From Niabella soli DSM 19437 (GTDB taxonomy: Bacteria > Bacteroidota > Bacteroidia > Chitinophagales > Chitinophagaceae), in contig NZ_CP007035.1 of assembly GCF_000243115.2 (NCBI RefSeq), positions 1,240,001-1,304,000 of the forward strand: a DNA stretch of 64,000 nt. Direction: 5' to 3'. Under the pieces are notes generated by a model. That model searched no databases. It had not been told where the DNA came from and saw nothing but the letters and a program-made list of their open reading frames with translations. Position 1 is the stretch's first letter, and each line of letters opens with the position of its first letter. Below are positions 9,131 to 17,891 of this stretch, one piece after another. The translations under genes were made by a program, and so were the position numbers.

Positions 9131-9162
9131 GGTTAACAAGGGACTTCAGTTCCTTGTTAACC
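9131..9162. repeat. Strong isolated hairpin
   Basis: GGTTAACAAGG (9131-9141) is the exact reverse complement of CCTTGTTAACC (9152-9162). Inner pairs extend the stem to about 14 base pairs (one G-T wobble) with a TTCA loop. There is no T-run on either side, so it is not a standard terminator. It may be an insertion-sequence end or REP remnant. Confidence 0.6.
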
Positions 9163-9795
9163 TGTGCGTAAGTAGAACCAGAGAACCATAGGCCCGGCCG
9201 ACCGGTCTATCCGGGCGGGCTCGGCTTATAAATCGGTCCGGCAATATTATCCTTTGCAATCAACATGCCCGTGGGTATTTAATAAAATGGATGGCGGGTT
9301 ATTGGAGGATCCAGTGGTGTATACAAACGCAGTTGTTTTATTAAAACCGAGGCTGAATGGGTCTGAAAAAGTGGGTTTGAAGTTATTTATGTCAATTATT
9401 ACATAAAATTAAAATATAATACGTTTTATACAGAATCTAAATATGCAAATAAGTAATATTGTTCATTTTAAATCAATAAATTATAAAATAAATACAAATT
9501 AAATATATACGAATACAAAATATAGAATTATAAAGAAAAATGATAGAAATAAAGTGAAATATTACTTAGCTATATGTAAAATAAATAAATGATAATGAAT
9601 TTTATATAACATATTTATCCAACTAATTAAATTAGTTTTATTTTAACGGAACCTGACGCCCAAAATACTATATTTATTAGTATAACTTTCACGCTAATTT
9701 TTAGATGTCTGAATAATATACAGCGTTTTAACAGGCATTTTTTCGCAACTGGATAAATTACCGTTTACTTTGCCTTTTAATTCAAAACCACACCC

Positions 9796-10263
9796 ATGAA
9801 ACGAATCTTAATTATTGTAGTTATAGCAGGGCTGCTACTCCCCTCCTGCATGAAATATCAGGATATAAAATTTTTGGGAGTAGACCATGTAAGGATTGGC
9901 AAACTGGGGATGAATGAGTCCACGTTGGACATGAACCTGGTGTTTAATAACCCCAACAGAATGGGCGCCACTATTAATAATGCCCGCGGCCAGGCCTGGA
10001 TACAGGATATCTATATCGGTGATTTTTTGTTAAGCGAAGACGTGAAAATTCCCGCCTCAAGCAATTTTTCAGTACCGGTAAGCCTGAAGTTAAATCTGAA
10101 AGACCTTGTAAAAAACTCCCTGAACCTCATTACCCGGGATTCTATAGCGCTTCGGGTAGATGGCAGCGCACAACTGAGCAAAGGCGGCATTATAAAAAAT
10201 TTCCCGCTCCGTTATTCCGGCAGGCAATCGTCTCAACAATTATTGGGACAATTAAGATTTTAG
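9796..10263 (+). CDS. LEA type 2-like lipoprotein
   Basis: 155 residues. The N-terminal lipoprotein signal ends in LLLPSC (lipobox, Cys 17), so it is exported and lipid-anchored. The body has the beta-sandwich pattern of LEA14/WHy proteins: DMNLVFNNPNRMGATINN followed by VKIPASSNFSVPVSLKLNL. Such proteins are common single genes in Bacteroidota; the role is unknown, perhaps envelope maintenance. It converges on pyrE, with a repeat between them. Confidence 0.75.
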   Translation: MKRILIIVVIAGLLLPSCMKYQDIKFLGVDHVRIGKLGMNESTLDMNLVFNNPNRMGATINNARGQAWIQDIYIGDFLLSEDVKIPASSNFSVPVSLKLNLKDLVKNSLNLITRDSIALRVDGSAQLSKGGIIKNFPLRYSGRQSSQQLLGQLRF

Positions 10264-10269
10264 CGAAGT

Positions 10270-10333
10270 ACGGCCACGGGGACACAAAGCCACTAAGCCA
10301 TTATTCTTTGTGCCTTCGCGCCTTCGTGGCCTC
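10270..10333. repeat. Intergenic inverted repeat between LEA2 lipoprotein and pyrE
   Basis: The outer arms GGCCACG / CGTGGCC and inner arms CACAAAG / CTTTGTG are arranged as an imperfect inverted repeat, with repeated CCTTCG units on the right side. The CTTTGTGCCTTCG type of sequence recurs between genes in Chitinophagaceae as far as I recall. It sits between two convergent genes and may also end their transcripts. Confidence 0.45.
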
Positions 10334-10337
10334 AGCA

Positions 10338-10970
10338 CTAAATGCCCTTCCAGTTGGCAGGATCTTCCCGCCAGTTTAACAAAAGGGCCGCATCCGCTTC
10401 CTTAATAAGTCCCTTTTCAAGGGCCAGCTCCAGCAACACCGGGTAGCTGGTCAATGGCTTGTAATTTATTCCCCTTTCGGCAAATGCCTCTTTAGCCACC
10501 TGGAAGTCGTAGGTAAAAATGGAAACCATCCCCACCACGTTCAAACCAGCGGCAACAAGCGCATCTACGGCCTGCAGGCTGCTTTTTCCGGTGCTCACCA
10601 GGTCTTCTACCACGGCTACCTTTTGCCCTTTTTCAAACAATCCTTCCACCTGGTTGCCCAATCCATGCTCCTTCGGTTTGGGGCGCACATAAATAAAAGG
10701 CAGTTTTAGTTGATCCGCAGCCAGCGCCCCCCAGGCAATAGCGCCGGTAGCAACGCCGGCAATACCATCCGCTTCGCTAAATTGTTCAAAAAGCACATTA
10801 GTCAACTCACTTTTTATAAAATCGCGTACAAAGGGAAAAGACAGCACACTGCGGTTGTCGCAATAAATCGGGCTTTTCCAGCCACTTGCCCAGGTAAAGG
10901 GCTCTTCGGGGCGTAACTTCACGGCATTTACCTGTAATAATTTCTCTGCAACAATTTTTGCATCATTCAT
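10338..10970 (-). CDS. pyrE: Orotate phosphoribosyltransferase
   Basis: 210 residues, full length for the family. It makes orotidine 5'-phosphate from orotate and PRPP, the fifth step of pyrimidine synthesis in the cytoplasm. The PRPP-binding motif VAVVEDLVSTGKSS is present, as are the N-terminal orotate-site region (EPFTWASGWKSPIYCDNR) and the flexible-loop motif RPKPKEHGLGNQVEG. It is divergent from the Nudix gene at 11112 and not in a pyrimidine operon here. Confidence 0.96.
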   Translation of the reverse strand: MNDAKIVAEKLLQVNAVKLRPEEPFTWASGWKSPIYCDNRSVLSFPFVRDFIKSELTNVLFEQFSEADGIAGVATGAIAWGALAADQLKLPFIYVRPKPKEHGLGNQVEGLFEKGQKVAVVEDLVSTGKSSLQAVDALVAAGLNVVGMVSIFTYDFQVAKEAFAERGINYKPLTSYPVLLELALEKGLIKEADAALLLNWREDPANWKGI

Positions 10971-11037
10971 AATAGCGTCTTATAATTTTTATTATTGGAA
11001 CTATTGCCCGGATGTGATTTTTCGTTATTACATTATG

Positions 11038-11045
11038 TACTTTTG
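11038..11045 (+). promoter_or_regulatory. Candidate -7 promoter element for the Nudix gene
   Basis: TACTTTTG matches TANNTTTG and lies 66 bases before the ATG at 11112. No clean TTTG -33 element is visible. Confidence 0.4.
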
Positions 11046-11111
11046 AACTGAAAAATTTCACCCCGGATCCCGCGCGAAATTAAGCGCTATCCATTACAAA
11101 ACTATATCTAA

Positions 11112-11747
11112 ATGCAAATTAAAATCCATATAAACGATAAAATACTTTACCTGTGCAATGTATTGGACCAACCCCTGCAAACCTTATTGCACCACCCGGA
11201 AACGGTTTTTATTGATGAACTGAACGGGCATTCAGTAAAAGCCATGCTCCGCGAACTGACGTTGCCCGAGATCAGCACGGGCATATTTTTACACCAGGAT
11301 TTCGACGAACTGAAAAAAGTGTTTTTCAAAAAATTTGAAGTGGTACAGGCCGGGGGCGGATTGGTTACAAATGAAAAAAATGAAGTGCTGATGATCTTCA
11401 GACGGGGCTTCTGGGATCTGCCCAAAGGGAAACGGGAAACGGGCGAAACTATTGAAGACTGCGCGATCAGAGAAGTGCAGGAAGAAACAGGGCTTACACA
11501 AGTAACGCTGAAAGCGCCCTTGCAGATAACCTATCACACTTACGAACTGGGTACCCATCATATCCTTAAGGAGTCGCATTGGTTTTTAATGAATGCAAAA
11601 GCAGAAGAGGCGCTAATTCCGCAAACCGAAGAAGACATTGAAAAGATCACCTGGGTGGACCCGAACGATATCGATCCTTATAAAGAAAAGGCTTATGCCT
11701 CAATTAAAGAGGTGTTGACTGCCTGGCGTAGTGAAAAGGCACAATAA
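11112..11747 (+). CDS. Nudix hydrolase
   Basis: 211 residues. The complete Nudix box GX5EX7REXXEEXG occupies residues 106-128, including REVQEETGL, so Mg2+-dependent cleavage of a nucleoside-diphosphate-linked compound is expected. An N-terminal extension of about 75 residues precedes the Nudix fold; it is usual in this Bacteroidota subgroup and its role is unknown. The substrate cannot be read from sequence. Confidence 0.9.
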   Translation: MQIKIHINDKILYLCNVLDQPLQTLLHHPETVFIDELNGHSVKAMLRELTLPEISTGIFLHQDFDELKKVFFKKFEVVQAGGGLVTNEKNEVLMIFRRGFWDLPKGKRETGETIEDCAIREVQEETGLTQVTLKAPLQITYHTYELGTHHILKESHWFLMNAKAEEALIPQTEEDIEKITWVDPNDIDPYKEKAYASIKEVLTAWRSEKAQ

Positions 11748-11851
11748 CACCATAGGTTGAAACCTTAGGAATTTATTAACGGCAGCCGCAGCAGCAACAA
11801 CGTCTAGTTAATAAAGACATTCGTATTCATCAAAACCAGTAAAAAAATTTT

Positions 11852-12319
11852 ATGAAAAAGTTATTCACCCTTGCTGTATTTATATCCGGGTTGGCCATAG
11901 CACAGGTGGCCCGCGCCCAGGTCAGTGTTAATATTAATATCGGCAGTCAGCCACAATGGGGTCCTTCCGGATACAACTATGCACGTTATTATTACATCCC
12001 CGAAATCAATGCCTATTATGATGTGACCAGCCGTACCTATATCTTCCAAAACGGAAGAAGGTGGGTTACAAAAAGAAGCCTGCCCGGTCGCTACCGCAAT
12101 TTTGATTTGTACCGCACCTACAAAGTTGTGGTAAACTCAGACAGGCCCTGGCAAAACAACGCCGTGCATATACGCAATTATTCGAGGTACAGGACAAATT
12201 ACTCCCAGGTAAACATCAGGGATTATAATGTCCGCCATGACAATCGGGGTAACAACCGGTATAATGATCACCAGAATGGACGGCACGACCGGGACCGCAG
12301 GAACGACCACAGGCGGTAA
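11852..12319 (+). CDS. Secreted basic, tyrosine/asparagine-rich protein
   Basis: 155 residues. A signal peptide (residues 1-22, cleavage after ARA) is followed by a domain with YYYIPEINAYYDVTSRTYIFQ, a pattern seen in many small Bacteroidota exported proteins of unknown function. The C-terminal 40 residues are low-complexity and rich in Arg, His, Asn and Asp. It is probably periplasmic or surface exposed. No enzyme motif is visible. Confidence 0.75.
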   Translation: MKKLFTLAVFISGLAIAQVARAQVSVNINIGSQPQWGPSGYNYARYYYIPEINAYYDVTSRTYIFQNGRRWVTKRSLPGRYRNFDLYRTYKVVVNSDRPWQNNAVHIRNYSRYRTNYSQVNIRDYNVRHDNRGNNRYNDHQNGRHDRDRRNDHRR

Positions 12320-12344
12320 GGCTTCCTGGCAATAGTTTATGAAT

Positions 12345-12375
12345 AAGGGCGTTCTTGTGAACGCCTTTATTTTTC
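12345..12375. terminator. Bidirectional terminator between convergent genes
   Basis: GGCGTTC (12348-12354) pairs with GAACGCC (12359-12365) around the loop TTGT; flanking AAG/CTT pairs extend the stem and T/A runs lie on both sides. It overlaps the stop codon of the DUF2851 gene. Confidence 0.75.
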
Positions 12376-13626
12376 CTTTTTCAAAAGGTAATTGCCCACG
12401 GTGCATTTCAGACATTGCCGTTCTTCGCAATAGCGGGTTTGCTGTTCTATTAATGATTGGGAATCCAGCGCCGATTTAATAACAACACCCAATGCGCTAA
12501 ACTCTTTCGTTATCGCATTTTTTTCCGCGGGTATATCTTCCAGCCAACGAACCGCCCGCTCCTTCAGTTCATTTTTATCAACAGCATCGCCGTAGGCAAA
12601 AAGCATGGGGCACACAGTGTTAACAATAATGTTGTTGATCATTGACGCACCAACCGGCTTTTCTTTAAACAGGCCTTCCTCCTTAAGATTGTAGTGGTAA
12701 TTCCAGAAATCATTGGTGCCGACCTTAAACAAAAGCCTTATTTCCTGCAACGCCGTTTTCTCCAGTATTTTTGAAAATAAATGCACCGATGAGTGAACCA
12801 CCGATGCAAGCTGCGCCAACCGGATGGTGGGGAAATTGCCCGGCCGCATGCGCAAAAAATGAACCGGCCCGGCAATGGGTACCAGGTTATATTTTTTTTG
12901 CAGGAACGCGTATTCACGTTGCAACATTTTAGGATAGGGATCATCAAAGGTCTCCTGCAGCAAGCCTGCCTGCCCCAGCAGCAGGGCTTCCAGTTGCTGA
13001 ATTTGATTTTTATGTTTTGCCAGCAATGGCAACGGAATGGATCGCGCCATCGATTCAAAGGCATCAGCATTCACCGGTACACCAAAATTTCTTGCCAGCA
13101 GCCACCAGAAGCTTTCCGCCCAGTGATGTTTATTCTTCTTCTGGTATACTTGTATGAGCCTTCCTTTACGGATCAAACGTTCCGCGATCAAGCGACTCTT
13201 CCATACATTGAAAATAATATCCGGAACTTTTCCGATCTGTCGTTCACAGGGTATAAATGCCTGTGCGTTCATCAGCACATAATATTTTTTCAGCAGGCTT
13301 CTGGATATCAATGTTTTTAATTCAAGTACGGGTATCCCCGACTGCCATTCGTCGTGTTCATAAACGACATGCAGGATCACTTTCCTGTAGTTTTTATCAT
13401 GCTGGTGCTGATGCCGGTTCCAATCCGAAGTTTTCAAATGCACTTCCACCGCTCCCGCCCAGGTAGTCTCACCAATCCTGATACGTGCATTCTCAAAATC
13501 GGGCCCCTGGTTCCGGTTCAGGGTTCCGGCCTTTATAATGCAGACCGGCTCGCCATCAATTGTAACCAGGTCCCGGAGGTTAAAATACTGGAATTGCCAG
13601 ATATACTGGAGTAGCTGCTCGTTCAT
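12367..13626 (-). CDS. DUF2851 family protein
   Basis: 419 residues, full length for this Bacteroidota family. The N-terminus has the characteristic WQFQYFNLRDLVT and NQGPDFENARIRI, followed by WAGAVEVHLKTSDWN and NVILHVVYEHD-type sequence (here KVILHVVYEHDEW). The C-terminus has a Cys cluster (RYCEERQCLKC) that could bind metal. The conserved acidic and basic residues have led to speculation of a nuclease-like fold, but the function is not established. It appears to be a single gene. Confidence 0.9.
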   Translation of the reverse strand: MNEQLLQYIWQFQYFNLRDLVTIDGEPVCIIKAGTLNRNQGPDFENARIRIGETTWAGAVEVHLKTSDWNRHQHQHDKNYRKVILHVVYEHDEWQSGIPVLELKTLISRSLLKKYYVLMNAQAFIPCERQIGKVPDIIFNVWKSRLIAERLIRKGRLIQVYQKKNKHHWAESFWWLLARNFGVPVNADAFESMARSIPLPLLAKHKNQIQQLEALLLGQAGLLQETFDDPYPKMLQREYAFLQKKYNLVPIAGPVHFLRMRPGNFPTIRLAQLASVVHSSVHLFSKILEKTALQEIRLLFKVGTNDFWNYHYNLKEEGLFKEKPVGASMINNIIVNTVCPMLFAYGDAVDKNELKERAVRWLEDIPAEKNAITKEFSALGVVIKSALDSQSLIEQQTRYCEERQCLKCTVGNYLLKKEK

Positions 13627-13810
13627 AGGTAAAGCTTTAAGTGTTTTCAGGTGTTATCTTCTCCACAAATATACAAAACCAAAAGCAGATCTTCCCAATA
13701 TTTAAAACCGGGCAGACATATAAATGTTTCTAATTGTTCATACGCTGAGTTTCTAATACTTATACTTGATACAACGAAAATGACCCCTGCAGATCAGCGG
13801 GGCAAAGGTC

Positions 13811-13900
13811 TCCCGAGATTACGCAGAATATCGCAGAAGAATGAAGGGTAATCCGCGCCGCGCCGTTGGCTCCCGATTTATCGGGATGCGTAATCTGCGG
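13811..13900. repeat. Palindromic REP-like element in the 13627-13960 gap
   Basis: AGATTACGCA (13816-13825) and TGCGTAATCT (13887-13896) are exact inverted arms. Between them lies a second hairpin, TCCCGAT-TT-ATCGGGA (13871-13886). The composition and CGCAGAA/CTGCGGG motifs look like a REP element common in this group of bacteria. The 334-base gap holds no gene I can support; short frames that cross it are explained by the repeat. Confidence 0.6.
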
Positions 13901-13960
13901 GTATTTGTGGCAGCCTTTGGATTAAGTGACCTTGGCCTGCTTAATATCAAAACCGATGTG

Positions 13961-14536
13961 CTACAATTGCTCCAGCTCTTGCAATACACGGCTCACAGGC
14001 AAACCCATAACATTATAAAAATCACCATTGATCTTTTTTATGCCCACCACACCGATCCATTCCTGGATGGCATAAGCGCCCGCCTTATCAAAGGGCTGGT
14101 ATTTGTCGATATAGTAAATAATCTGCTGCGGCGTTAACGGATGTAATACCACTTCAGTGCATTCGGAAAACAGAATCTCCTTTGTATGTTTCAGTAACGC
14201 AACACCCGTAATCACCCGGTGTGTATTCCCCTGCAGTTGGGTGAGGATATTAATGGCCTCATCTTTATTCGCGGGCTTTCCAATGACCCAATCATTTAAG
14301 ACAACGATCGTATCCGCAGCAATAATAATGTTATCAGACCCCACCTGATCCTTTATTGCCAAAGCTTTCCGTTTGGCTACATCTGTAACAGCGGCATTCA
14401 GTTCCAGTCCGGGCCTGAAGGTTTCATCAATTTCTTTCGTCAGTACCGTAAAGGGAATATCTGCCAGCTCTAAAAGCCGTTTGCGCCGGGGCGACGAGGA
14501 GGCAAGTATAACAGGATCGCTGGTCATATCCATCAC
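13961..14536 (-). CDS. maf: Maf-like nucleotide pyrophosphatase
   Basis: 191 residues, full length. The Maf signature ASSSPRRKRLLELADIPF is at residues 12-29, with later EIDETFRPG and AADTIVVLNDWVIGKP. Maf enzymes hydrolyse non-canonical or excess nucleoside triphosphates (dTTP/UTP type) to monophosphates. It overlaps the upstream prenyltransferase gene by four bases, showing one operon from 16820 leftwards: DUF2520, kdsC-like, UbiA, maf. Confidence 0.93.
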   Translation of the reverse strand: MMDMTSDPVILASSSPRRKRLLELADIPFTVLTKEIDETFRPGLELNAAVTDVAKRKALAIKDQVGSDNIIIAADTIVVLNDWVIGKPANKDEAINILTQLQGNTHRVITGVALLKHTKEILFSECTEVVLHPLTPQQIIYYIDKYQPFDKAGAYAIQEWIGVVGIKKINGDFYNVMGLPVSRVLQELEQL

Positions 14537-15465
14537 AAATAAAAATAAAAAGTTATCATAGACAATATGCCGGTAAGCATAATAGTCTTTGTAAGGTTGC
14601 TGATATCATGATAATCTTTCGAACTATTGGCCCCTATCAATTTTTTGAACAGGTATAGGGCGGGTACAATGATCAACACCGTACAATAGGCAACGCCCAG
14701 CCACCAGCCTAGCTGAAGAATATAAACCTGTACCACCCCTAAAAGCGCTATCAGGAGCATGATCCAAACGGCCACATATACTTTCGTGGCGTTAATACCC
14801 CATACGATGGGCATAGTTTTACATCCGTATTTACGATCGCCGGCTATGTCTTCCACATCTTTGATCGCTTCTCTTACCAGTGAAATAATAAACGCAAAGC
14901 CTGAATACAGAACCGCAAAGCGGAATAATTTCAATTGTTGGGGCAGCGCATTATGAAAGGCGTCAAAAAAAGAAAATTTTGAAAGAAAAATGATCATGAT
15001 CGTCCAGGCGGTAAGCAGCGAAACGATAACGTTCCCGATTAAGGTATCTTTCTTAAACCTTGCAGAATAGAACCATAATAAAATGACGCAAATAACATTC
15101 GCCACTACCAGGTACCACCTTGAAAAGGGATTAACGGCAATAGCCGTTAATAAAATACCGAGCACACTCAGTACCAGGTGCCAGAGCAATGCCCACCGGC
15201 GGTTAATATATTTTCCGATGACCATCTTTCGGGGATTATTAATACGGTCGATATTCATATCGAAATAATCGTTGATGATATTTCCCCCAGCAGCAATAAA
15301 CAAGGAGGCAACCACCAGCAATATAAATTGGAGCGTGTCGCCTGCCGGTATACTATTTCTATAAACAGGGTAATAAATACCATATTGAAACAGCACCTGC
15401 GTCAGCATTATAAAAATGAGGTTGGGCCACCGGACCAGTTTTAAAAATGCAGGGATCAGTTTCAT
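14533..15465 (-). CDS. UbiA-family prenyltransferase (geranylgeranylglycerol-phosphate synthase-like)
   Basis: 310 residues with about eight membrane helices. The first Asp-rich motif NDYFDMNID is at residues 65-73 and the second (DVEDIAGDRKYG) is in the middle of the protein; both bind the Mg2+-prenyl diphosphate. Bacteroidota homologues are usually annotated as geranylgeranylglycerol-phosphate geranylgeranyltransferase, but a quinone or other acceptor is possible. It lies 12 bases after the KdsC-like gene and overlaps maf by four bases. Confidence 0.9.
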   Translation of the reverse strand: MKLIPAFLKLVRWPNLIFIMLTQVLFQYGIYYPVYRNSIPAGDTLQFILLVVASLFIAAGGNIINDYFDMNIDRINNPRKMVIGKYINRRWALLWHLVLSVLGILLTAIAVNPFSRWYLVVANVICVILLWFYSARFKKDTLIGNVIVSLLTAWTIMIIFLSKFSFFDAFHNALPQQLKLFRFAVLYSGFAFIISLVREAIKDVEDIAGDRKYGCKTMPIVWGINATKVYVAVWIMLLIALLGVVQVYILQLGWWLGVAYCTVLIIVPALYLFKKLIGANSSKDYHDISNLTKTIMLTGILSMITFYFYL

Positions 15466-15477
15466 CGTATCTTAAAA

Positions 15478-15999
15478 TTAAGTAGAGGCGATTAACGGTT
15501 CATTTCCCCATTGATCATTTGCCCGCAGCACTTTTTCAATCACCTCGCGTACACAGCCACGGCCCCCCGGTAACCCGGATATAAATTTGGCGGCTCTTTG
15601 TACATCAATCGCCGCATCCAGCGGACAACAGGATAACGATATACTGTCAAAAACAGGAAGATCGGGCATATCATCTCCCATAAACAGTACTTCATCTGCA
15701 GGAATCCCACGGTCTTTCATCAGGTTTTCAATAAATGCTTTTTTATCCTTCACCTGGAAATGCACTTCATCAATTCCCAGGCGGTTCAACCGGAGCTGGA
15801 CGGCCGATGGGGCCGATCCCGAAACTATAATTATTCTGTAACCATGCTTCACGGCCAATTGCAGCGCATACCCGTCCCGGGTATTCATCGTACGGGCCAT
15901 TTCGCCGCTTTCCAAAACCAGTAGATCGCCGTTGGTCAATACGCCGTCCACATCAAACATAAAAACCCTCACTTTCTGAAAACGCTGCAGCAAATCCAT
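15478..15999 (-). CDS. kdsC: KdsC-like HAD phosphatase (3-deoxy-D-manno-octulosonate-8-phosphate phosphatase)
   Basis: 173 residues, the normal size of this capless HAD group. Motif I is FDVDGVLTNG (nucleophile Asp near residue 15), motif II is IIVSGS, the Lys is in the VKDKKAF region, and motif IV is MGDDMPDLPV. KdsC removes the phosphate from KDO-8-P during lipopolysaccharide inner-core synthesis. The adjacent Rossmann protein and prenyltransferase are usual neighbours in Chitinophagaceae. Confidence 0.9.
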   Translation of the reverse strand: MDLLQRFQKVRVFMFDVDGVLTNGDLLVLESGEMARTMNTRDGYALQLAVKHGYRIIIVSGSAPSAVQLRLNRLGIDEVHFQVKDKKAFIENLMKDRGIPADEVLFMGDDMPDLPVFDSISLSCCPLDAAIDVQRAAKFISGLPGGRGCVREVIEKVLRANDQWGNEPLIAST

Positions 16000-16061
16000 C
16001 TGATCTTCTTATTTGATTTCCTGCAAATGTATTGGTTTAAACGCATTTTAAACACTTCCCG

Positions 16062-16820
16062 TTAATGGTGCATCAATGCATTTGACAGGAAATCATATAC
16101 TGCAAGCTGCTCCGGATAATTATTTAACAGCGCTTTATGCCGGGCGATCGTTTCCAGATCTTTTCTGATGGCCGGCCCCGTTTGCATATTGCGCGGCCGG
16201 TCCGTGGTAAGCCGGTCTACCGTATTCCGGATCAGTGGCAATAGCTCATCAAAACCAATCCCTTCCTTTTCACAAAAAGTTTCGGCAAGATCAAAAAGAT
16301 AGTTGGTAAAATTATTTACGAACACCGCCGCAACGTGCAATTTTGAGCGCAGCGCGATATCTGCATGATGCACCGGAAGGTCGGTGATCGATTGCGCCAG
16401 GTGATCTAAAACGTTCCGGGTATATACATTAACGGCCTCTGTATAAATAGTGAGTTCAGGAAACACCACCTGTTCTTTACGGATACTTTGCAAAGGGTAA
16501 AAAACGCCGTAGTTTTCGGAAACCTTCTCCAGTGCTTCCATAGGAACTGCCGCTGCTGTATGCGCTACTACTTTATCTTTGAGCTGCAAATCGGCGGCAA
16601 TGACGGGTATGGCAGCATCGGCAACTGCTATCAGATACAGATCCGCATCCCGGGTGATAAGGCTGGTATAATTAATCGACTTTGTGCCCCATTCATAGGC
16701 CAGTTTCGACGCTGCTGTTGTATCTCGTCCGTAAACCTGCACTATTTCATGGCCGGCGGCCACCAGCTTTTTACCCAGTACGGTTGCCACGTTTCCTGTA
16801 CCAACTATAACAATCTTCAT
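16062..16820 (-). CDS. Rossmann-like DUF2520 protein
   Basis: 252 residues. The N-terminal NAD(P)-binding motif GTGNVATVLGKKL (residues 7-19) is followed by the second half-fold and a C-terminal helical domain with LHVAAVFVNNFTNYLFDLAE and LLPLIRNTVDRL, the DUF2520 signature. It resembles pyrroline-5-carboxylate reductase-type dehydrogenases; the substrate is unknown. It is the first gene of the leftward operon and is divergent, by 24 bases, from the hydrolase at 16845. Confidence 0.88.
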   Translation of the reverse strand: MKIVIVGTGNVATVLGKKLVAAGHEIVQVYGRDTTAASKLAYEWGTKSINYTSLITRDADLYLIAVADAAIPVIAADLQLKDKVVAHTAAAVPMEALEKVSENYGVFYPLQSIRKEQVVFPELTIYTEAVNVYTRNVLDHLAQSITDLPVHHADIALRSKLHVAAVFVNNFTNYLFDLAETFCEKEGIGFDELLPLIRNTVDRLTTDRPRNMQTGPAIRKDLETIARHKALLNNYPEQLAVYDFLSNALMHH

Positions 16821-16844
16821 AATATCAGATACCTTTGCTTGCGG

Positions 16845-17699
16845 ATGAAATTACAAAATTTTATAAAGGCAGGGTTAAAAACACAGATCAGCCTCCTCGC
16901 CCTTTTCTCAAAACGGAAAGCCGGCAACAAAGCCTTCAATATATTCTGTACGCCTTTTGGAAAAACAACGTATGCAGCTACCGCCGTGTTACAATCTGCA
17001 GAAGCATTGCAAATGACCTGCAACGGAATGCTGCTAAGAGGTTACCGCTGGAACAAAGGCGCTCCTGAAAAATTGTTGATCGCGCATGGTTTCCGCTCCC
17101 ACACCCAGCGTTTTGAACATTTAATTCCTCATTTAATAGAAAGGAACTATGAAATTGTTGCTTTTGATGCGCCGGCGCACGGGCTAAGTGCCGGCAAGCG
17201 GATCAATGCAATTGACTATACCAAAGCGATCAGTCTCATCACCAGCAGGTACGGCCCATTCGATGTTTATGTAGCACACTCCTTTGGCGGGCTTGCCGTT
17301 GTGCTAAGTGTGGTGGCGGAACAAGCCCAAAATGAAAATAAAAAAATTGTGCTGTTCGCGCCTGCCACTAACGCCCAAACCCTTGCCACCACTTTTTTGA
17401 AAGCGATGGCTATCACGGACCCTTCGACACAAAAACATTTTTACAACAATGTTACGCGCCTGAGCAATGGCAAAAACCTGGATTGGTTTTCGATAGAAAG
17501 ATGCCTGCCGGATCTTCGTTCCCCGGTTTTATGGATACAGGATCAATCGGACCAGATTATTCCTGCAGCAGAAGCCTTAACCATTAGCGATTTGCGTTAT
17601 CCTAATATTGAATTCCTTTTCACCGAAGACCTGGGGCATAGCGGCATTTACAGAGACGCCGCTGTTCTAAATAAGGTTTATGCTTTTTTGGATAGCTGA
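16845..17699 (+). CDS. Alpha/beta hydrolase
   Basis: 284 residues from ATG 16845; longer in-frame starts lie inside the antisense DUF2520 gene and are unlikely. Alpha/beta hydrolase order: oxyanion-hole region IAHGFRSHTQRFEHL, nucleophile elbow VAHSFGGLA (Ser in AHSFGG, with Ala replacing the usual first Gly), acid in QDQSDQIIP and catalytic His in DLGHSGIYRD. A cytoplasmic esterase or lipase-like activity is likely; the substrate is unknown. Confidence 0.88.
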   Translation: MKLQNFIKAGLKTQISLLALFSKRKAGNKAFNIFCTPFGKTTYAATAVLQSAEALQMTCNGMLLRGYRWNKGAPEKLLIAHGFRSHTQRFEHLIPHLIERNYEIVAFDAPAHGLSAGKRINAIDYTKAISLITSRYGPFDVYVAHSFGGLAVVLSVVAEQAQNENKKIVLFAPATNAQTLATTFLKAMAITDPSTQKHFYNNVTRLSNGKNLDWFSIERCLPDLRSPVLWIQDQSDQIIPAAEALTISDLRYPNIEFLFTEDLGHSGIYRDAAVLNKVYAFLDS

Positions 17700-17891
17700 T
17701 CTTTTTCCTGTTTCAATAAGCCTGACGGTGCCCCGTGCTATGATAATTGGCTCCAACAAACTGTTTTTTAGTATTTTGAGTGCATTCCTGCAAAAGGTCG
17801 TATCTTTTCGGATGGGCAAAAATGAGCCGATTTAAAAAAAAAATTTAATCTTGTCCAAAATTTGGCTTCAAAAAGCAGTTGAGATAGAAAT

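Larger units (their letters stand above)
8839..9795. other. Long intergenic region without a supported gene
   Basis: 957 bases with no convincing reading frame. The first 400 bases are balanced in composition and hold repeat-like sequence (REP-like motif at 8967-8996, hairpin at 9131-9162). From about 9389 to 9660 the sequence is extremely AT-rich and could be a relic, a nucleoid-binding or promoter-poor spacer. The last 100 bases precede the lipoprotein gene at 9796. Confidence 0.6.

Noticed and set aside
9131-9162. Intrinsic terminator
   Set aside because: The hairpin is strong but no T-run follows on either strand and the nearest gene end is 290 bases away.
12793-13320. 175-codon plus-strand frame
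   Set aside because: It lies entirely antisense to the well-supported DUF2851 gene and has shadow-like Cys/His/Gln-rich composition.
13651-14137. Short plus-strand frames of 66 and 98 codons
   Set aside because: They run through the REP-like palindrome and the antisense of maf, and have no family-like motifs.
16488-16844. N-terminal extension of the alpha/beta hydrolase
   Set aside because: It overlaps the DUF2520 gene antisense and encodes no recognisable sequence; ATG 16845 begins the normal protein.
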